Positions 17,651 through 20,305 of a stretch of DNA of 20,305 nucleotides are shown here, one piece after another (the first letter of the stretch is position 1; each line of letters opens with the position of its first letter). The notes beneath the pieces are model-generated. The model was not told the origin of the DNA. It saw only the letters and a list, made by a program, of their open reading frames with translations, and ran no database searches. The position numbers and the translations under genes were made by a program. Source of the DNA: Silene noctiflora (Eukaryota > Streptophyta > Magnoliopsida > Caryophyllales > Caryophyllaceae); contig VHZZ01000032.1 in the NCBI GenBank assembly GCA_009801015.1, positions 169,677-189,981 on the forward strand. Direction: 5' to 3'.

Positions 17651-19157
17651 AGAGGACGTATGATGTGCCGGTAAGCGATAAACGACACTCGTGCGAAAAT
17701 CAGATAATGATGAAGAACGGATTAAAAGTTGTTATTTTGGTGTGAAATTGAATAGGTAAACTCCCGAAGCAACCTCAGACATGTGATAAAAAATCCGAGA
17801 AAAAATGAAACGTGCCCGTGTACGACTTCTTAAACAGCTGAAATTGAAATTTATAATAAACAGTTTTCGGGATTTAAAGGTCCCGAAACAAAAATGTTCC
17901 CAAAGCACACAAATGGTTCCTCGAGTCAGGTACGGTGGCCAATTTTTTTTCTAGATGAAACAAAGGATGTTTGCGGGTACCGGTGAGCGATAAGCAACAC
18001 TCGTCCGAAAATTGAATAATGAGGAACAATTGATTAAAAGTTGTTATTTGGGGCTAAAATAGAATAGGTCAACTCCAGAAACAAACTCGGACATGTGGTA
18101 GAAGATCCGAGTGAAAAAGAAACGTGCCCCGGTACGACCTCCCTAATACTTCAAATTGAAGTATATAATACACGATTTTCGAGATTTTAGGGTCCAGAAC
18201 AAAAATATCCGTAAATTACACGGATGGTTCCTCAGGTGAGATAGAGTGGCCAAACAAATTTTGGGGGGCAACAGATGACGTCTGAGGTGTCGGTGAGCGA
18301 TAAACGACACTCGTGCGAAAATCGGATAATGAGGAACGATGAATTAAATTTTGTTATTTGTGGCTGAAATCGAATAGTTCAACTCCCTCGGACATGTGGT
18401 AGAAAATCTGAGGGAAAACGAAAACGTGTCCCTGTACGATTTCCTCAACAACTCAAATAGAAGCACGGTTTTCGGGATTCCAGGGTCCTAAGATAAAAAA
18501 TGTTCGTAAAGCACACGAATCGTTCCTCGGGTTAGATACAGTGGCCAAATTTGTTTTGAGGTGAAACAGAGGACGTTTGAGGGTGCCGGTGAGCGATAAA
18601 CGACACTCGTGCGAAAATCGGATAATGAGGAAAAATGGATTAATTTTTTTTATTTGGGGTTTAGATAGAATAGGTCAACTTCGGAAGCAAACTTGGAAAT
18701 GTGGTAGAAAATTCGAGTGAAAAAAGAAACATTCCCCAGTACGACCTCATGAACAATTTAAATTGAAGTGTATAATACACGGTTTTCGAGATTTCAAGGT
18801 CCGGAACATAAAGGTCCGTAAATCACACGGATGGTTACTCGGGTCGGATAAAGTGGCCAAACAAATATTGGGGTGCAACAGAAGACGTATGAGGTGCCGG
18901 TGATCAATAAAAGACACTCGTGCGTAAATCAGATTATGAGGAAAAATGGATTAAAAGTTTTTATTTGGGGCTGAAATCGAATAGGTCAACTTCTGAAGCA
19001 ACCTCGGACATCTGGTATAAAATCCAACTGAAAACGAAACGTGCTCCGGTATGACTTCCTGAAAAGCTCAATTTGAATTATATAATACACGATTTTCGAG
19101 ATTTCAGGATTTGGAATAGAAATGTCAGTAAATCACACGAATTGTTCCTCGGGTCAG
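17646..19157. repeat. Satellite block 5: about 5 monomers
   Basis: Phase landmarks near 17819, 18131, 18433, 18739 and 19049. Resumes with ACAACAGAGGACGTATGATG directly after LTR-C and ends at GGGTCAG (19157), where LTR-D begins. A 10-12 bp deletion joins AACTCCC to TCGGACATG near 18387. About 15 bp is missing near 18464, where AAATAGAAG meets CACGG. Confidence 0.94.
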
Positions 19158-19611
19158 TGATGTGTCTATTTTATATACGATTTATCCCCCTAATTTAGTT
19201 CGGTTTTACTTGTTTATTGCACTATTATTAGTGTTTTTATGAGCTAAATCCCGTGTTCTAGGTATTTTGCTTGTGTTTAGTATATTTTGTAGGAAATGTA
19301 GCTTTCGGTAGCTGTTTATCGTCAAATGTCCAAATATCGAGATTACGAGGCTAAGTGGAAACTAGATTGGATCATGCAAGCAAGAAGTCCTTGGGTTGGT
19401 GATCAAGTGTGGAAATGTGGCCCAAAATGCAAAGATAAAAATCATCAAATGACAAATGTAAAGAAATGAGGCCCATAAAGAATAGTGGAAAAGTTTGCAT
19501 GGGATTCCTCAAATGTGCCTAAACCGTAGAATTATGATAAGTTAATACGGATTTTTAGGATTCCGTATGAACTTAATGATAGGAGTAATGAAGAAAATAT
19601 GATTCCCTCGT

Positions 19612-19623
19612 CCCCGATCGGGG
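19612..19623. promoter_or_regulatory. 12-bp palindrome in the LTR-D U3
   Basis: CCCCGATCGGGG, preceded by CGT as in LTR-A, about 42 bp upstream of the plus-strand TATA box. Third copy of the conserved U3 palindrome. Confidence 0.65.
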
Positions 19624-19664
19624 TGGCCTTTGATGTGGAATGTGTACGTTTCACATCCAATTCC

Positions 19665-19673
19665 CTATATAAG
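19665..19673 (+). promoter_or_regulatory. TATA box of LTR-D
   Basis: CTATATAAG about 508 bp from the LTR start, followed by AGAGAGG as in LTR-A and LTR-B. It sets the element's orientation as plus. Confidence 0.7.
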
Positions 19674-20305
19674 AGAGGTTGATCTCGACTCTTAGGCATC
19701 CTTTTTCATATCTTACATATTTATTTTCTTAGGCATTCTTCTCTTTAGTTTTCAGAAATTAGTCATTAGATTACATTTAGTATTCACAAACAATCCTTTA
19801 GTTACATTTGCAATTTCAATACAAGTTCTTTAGTTTTACATTGTTCTTCATTCTCAAGTTGCAATCTCATTTCGGTAACCTTTTCATTCTAGTATTTACA
19901 TTATCATTTGTCATCATATCTTACATTTGTTATTTAGTTATTAGTTATTTACATTTCATTTTATATTAATCTACTTTGTGTTATTGTTATACTATTTACA
20001 TTTTAGTAATTACCAAAGCATTTCCATTAGCTTTTCATTATTAATTTCTTATCTTGTTTATGATATTTAGTTTAGTTTACAATTACCTTCCTTATTTCTC
20101 TTTTAGTTATTATATTTTTATCATCATGTTTATGCAAAGTATCTCATTCTTAGTTTTACTTTCATTATGAGTGAGTAGTTATCTTTTTTTTGTCTGGGGA
20201 AAAGGGAAGTCATGCATAAATAATATTTAATAATGTTAAATTAGAATGTTATAATATTGCATATTTGTTTCTATCACATGCTTGCATTGTATTTGTTAGT
20301 CTTAG

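Larger units (their letters stand above)
15737..19050. repeat. Two-monomer higher-order repeat (about 615 bp), split by LTR-C
   Basis: Two monomer types alternate. Type X has GTACGA(C/T)TTC, AAAGCACAC, GGTAC or GATACAGTGGCC, then TTTT-rich DNA and GGTGAAAC...GTTTGAGGGTGCC; it begins near 15737, 17819 and 18433. Type Y has GTACGACCTCC-like text, AATCACACGG, GATAGAGTGG and GGTGCAACAGA; it begins near 16043, 18131 and 18739. After removing LTR-C with one target copy (1,466 bp), successive X starts are 616 and 614 bp apart. A lone X-type monomer occurs near 7430 in block 2. Confidence 0.75.
19158..20305 (+). mobile_element. LTR-D: plus-oriented LTR, cut by the window edge
   Basis: Begins TGATGTGTCTATTTTATATA directly after satellite GGGTCAG, so GTCAG (19153-19157) is the likely target site; the matching copy lies outside the window. 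It is the inverted relative of LTR-A. The reverse complement of its last 60 bases contains ACAATGCAAGCATGTGATAG, close to ACAATGCAAACATGTGATAG at 53-72. It has TTTTGTAGGAAATGT in U3 like LTR-C, the CGTCCCCGATCGGGG palindrome and a TATA box at 19665. No coding frame is seen in the visible 1.1 kb. Whether it is a solo LTR or the 5' LTR of a full element is decided beyond position 20305. Confidence 0.78.

Noticed and set aside
1054..19157. A CENP-B-box-like motif in the monomer that would support centromere function.
   Set aside because: Only near misses were found (TTCGTGCGAAAATCGG and TTCGAGATTTCGGGG have wrong spacing or a missing key base).
1054..19157. The 310-bp unit as an ancient dimer of two 155-bp halves.
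   Set aside because: Comparing the halves by eye gives only scattered similarity, such as GGATGGTTCCTCGGG with AATAGGTCAACTCCCG; a proper alignment would be needed.
1054..19157. A CRISPR array, because of regular repeats.
   Set aside because: The whole 310-bp unit is repeated with no unique spacers, and the sequence is plant-like with LTR elements.
1..19158. All six insertions lie in the first half of the monomer (consensus positions 1-156), suggesting site preference.
   Set aside because: For six points on a circle, falling within some half has a chance of about 0.19, so this is not significant.
19545..19568. A 7-bp inverted repeat (ATACGGA and TCCGTAT) in LTR-D as a terminator-like hairpin.
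   Set aside because: Short, in U3 upstream of the promoter, and not conserved in LTR-A or LTR-C.

Overview
The window looks like repetitive nuclear DNA of a flowering plant, probably heterochromatin. I find no credible protein-coding gene, rRNA or tRNA. About 12.8 kb is one tandem satellite with a 310-bp repeat unit (about 41 monomer equivalents). The remaining 7.4 kb or so is transposable-element DNA inserted into that array. The plant assignment rests on the element types: long TG...CA LTRs with 5-bp target duplications, a Ty3/gypsy Tekay-like LTR, a Ty1/copia-like LTR end, and a small hAT-like element with an 8-bp duplication. Species and chromosomal position cannot be read from the sequence.

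Layout: 1-1053, a minus-oriented LTR (LTR-A) cut by the window edge; 1054-5201, satellite block 1; 5202-6446, a composite insertion of a Tekay-like LTR and a copia-like fragment; 6447-9094, block 2; 9095-11166, a 2,072-bp minus-oriented solo LTR (LTR-B) with a GC-rich and G-rich promoter-side region; 11167-12610, block 3; 12611-13092, a 482-bp hAT-like non-autonomous element; 13093-16184, block 4; 16185-17645, a 1,461-bp minus-oriented solo LTR (LTR-C); 17646-19157, block 5; 19158-20305, a plus-oriented LTR (LTR-D) cut by the window edge. LTRs A, C and D are one related family. When LTR-B, LTR-C or the hAT-like element is removed with one target copy, the satellite resumes in register, so these inserted into a pre-existing array. 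The composite insertion also leaves the monomer register intact.

The satellite is not uniform. Diagnostic variants recur every third monomer (about 930 bp) in block 1 and in the middle of block 4, and every second monomer (about 615 bp) from the end of block 4 through block 5. There is also a nearly identical adjacent pair of 292-bp monomers, and several monomers are shortened by deletions at short direct repeats. The strongest candidates for something undescribed are the satellite with its mixed higher-order organisation, and a palindrome with core CCCGATCGGG upstream of the TATA box in all three family-related LTRs. The open frames in the window recur because the satellite recurs, or fall in low-stop GC-rich LTR sequence; none is annotated as a gene.
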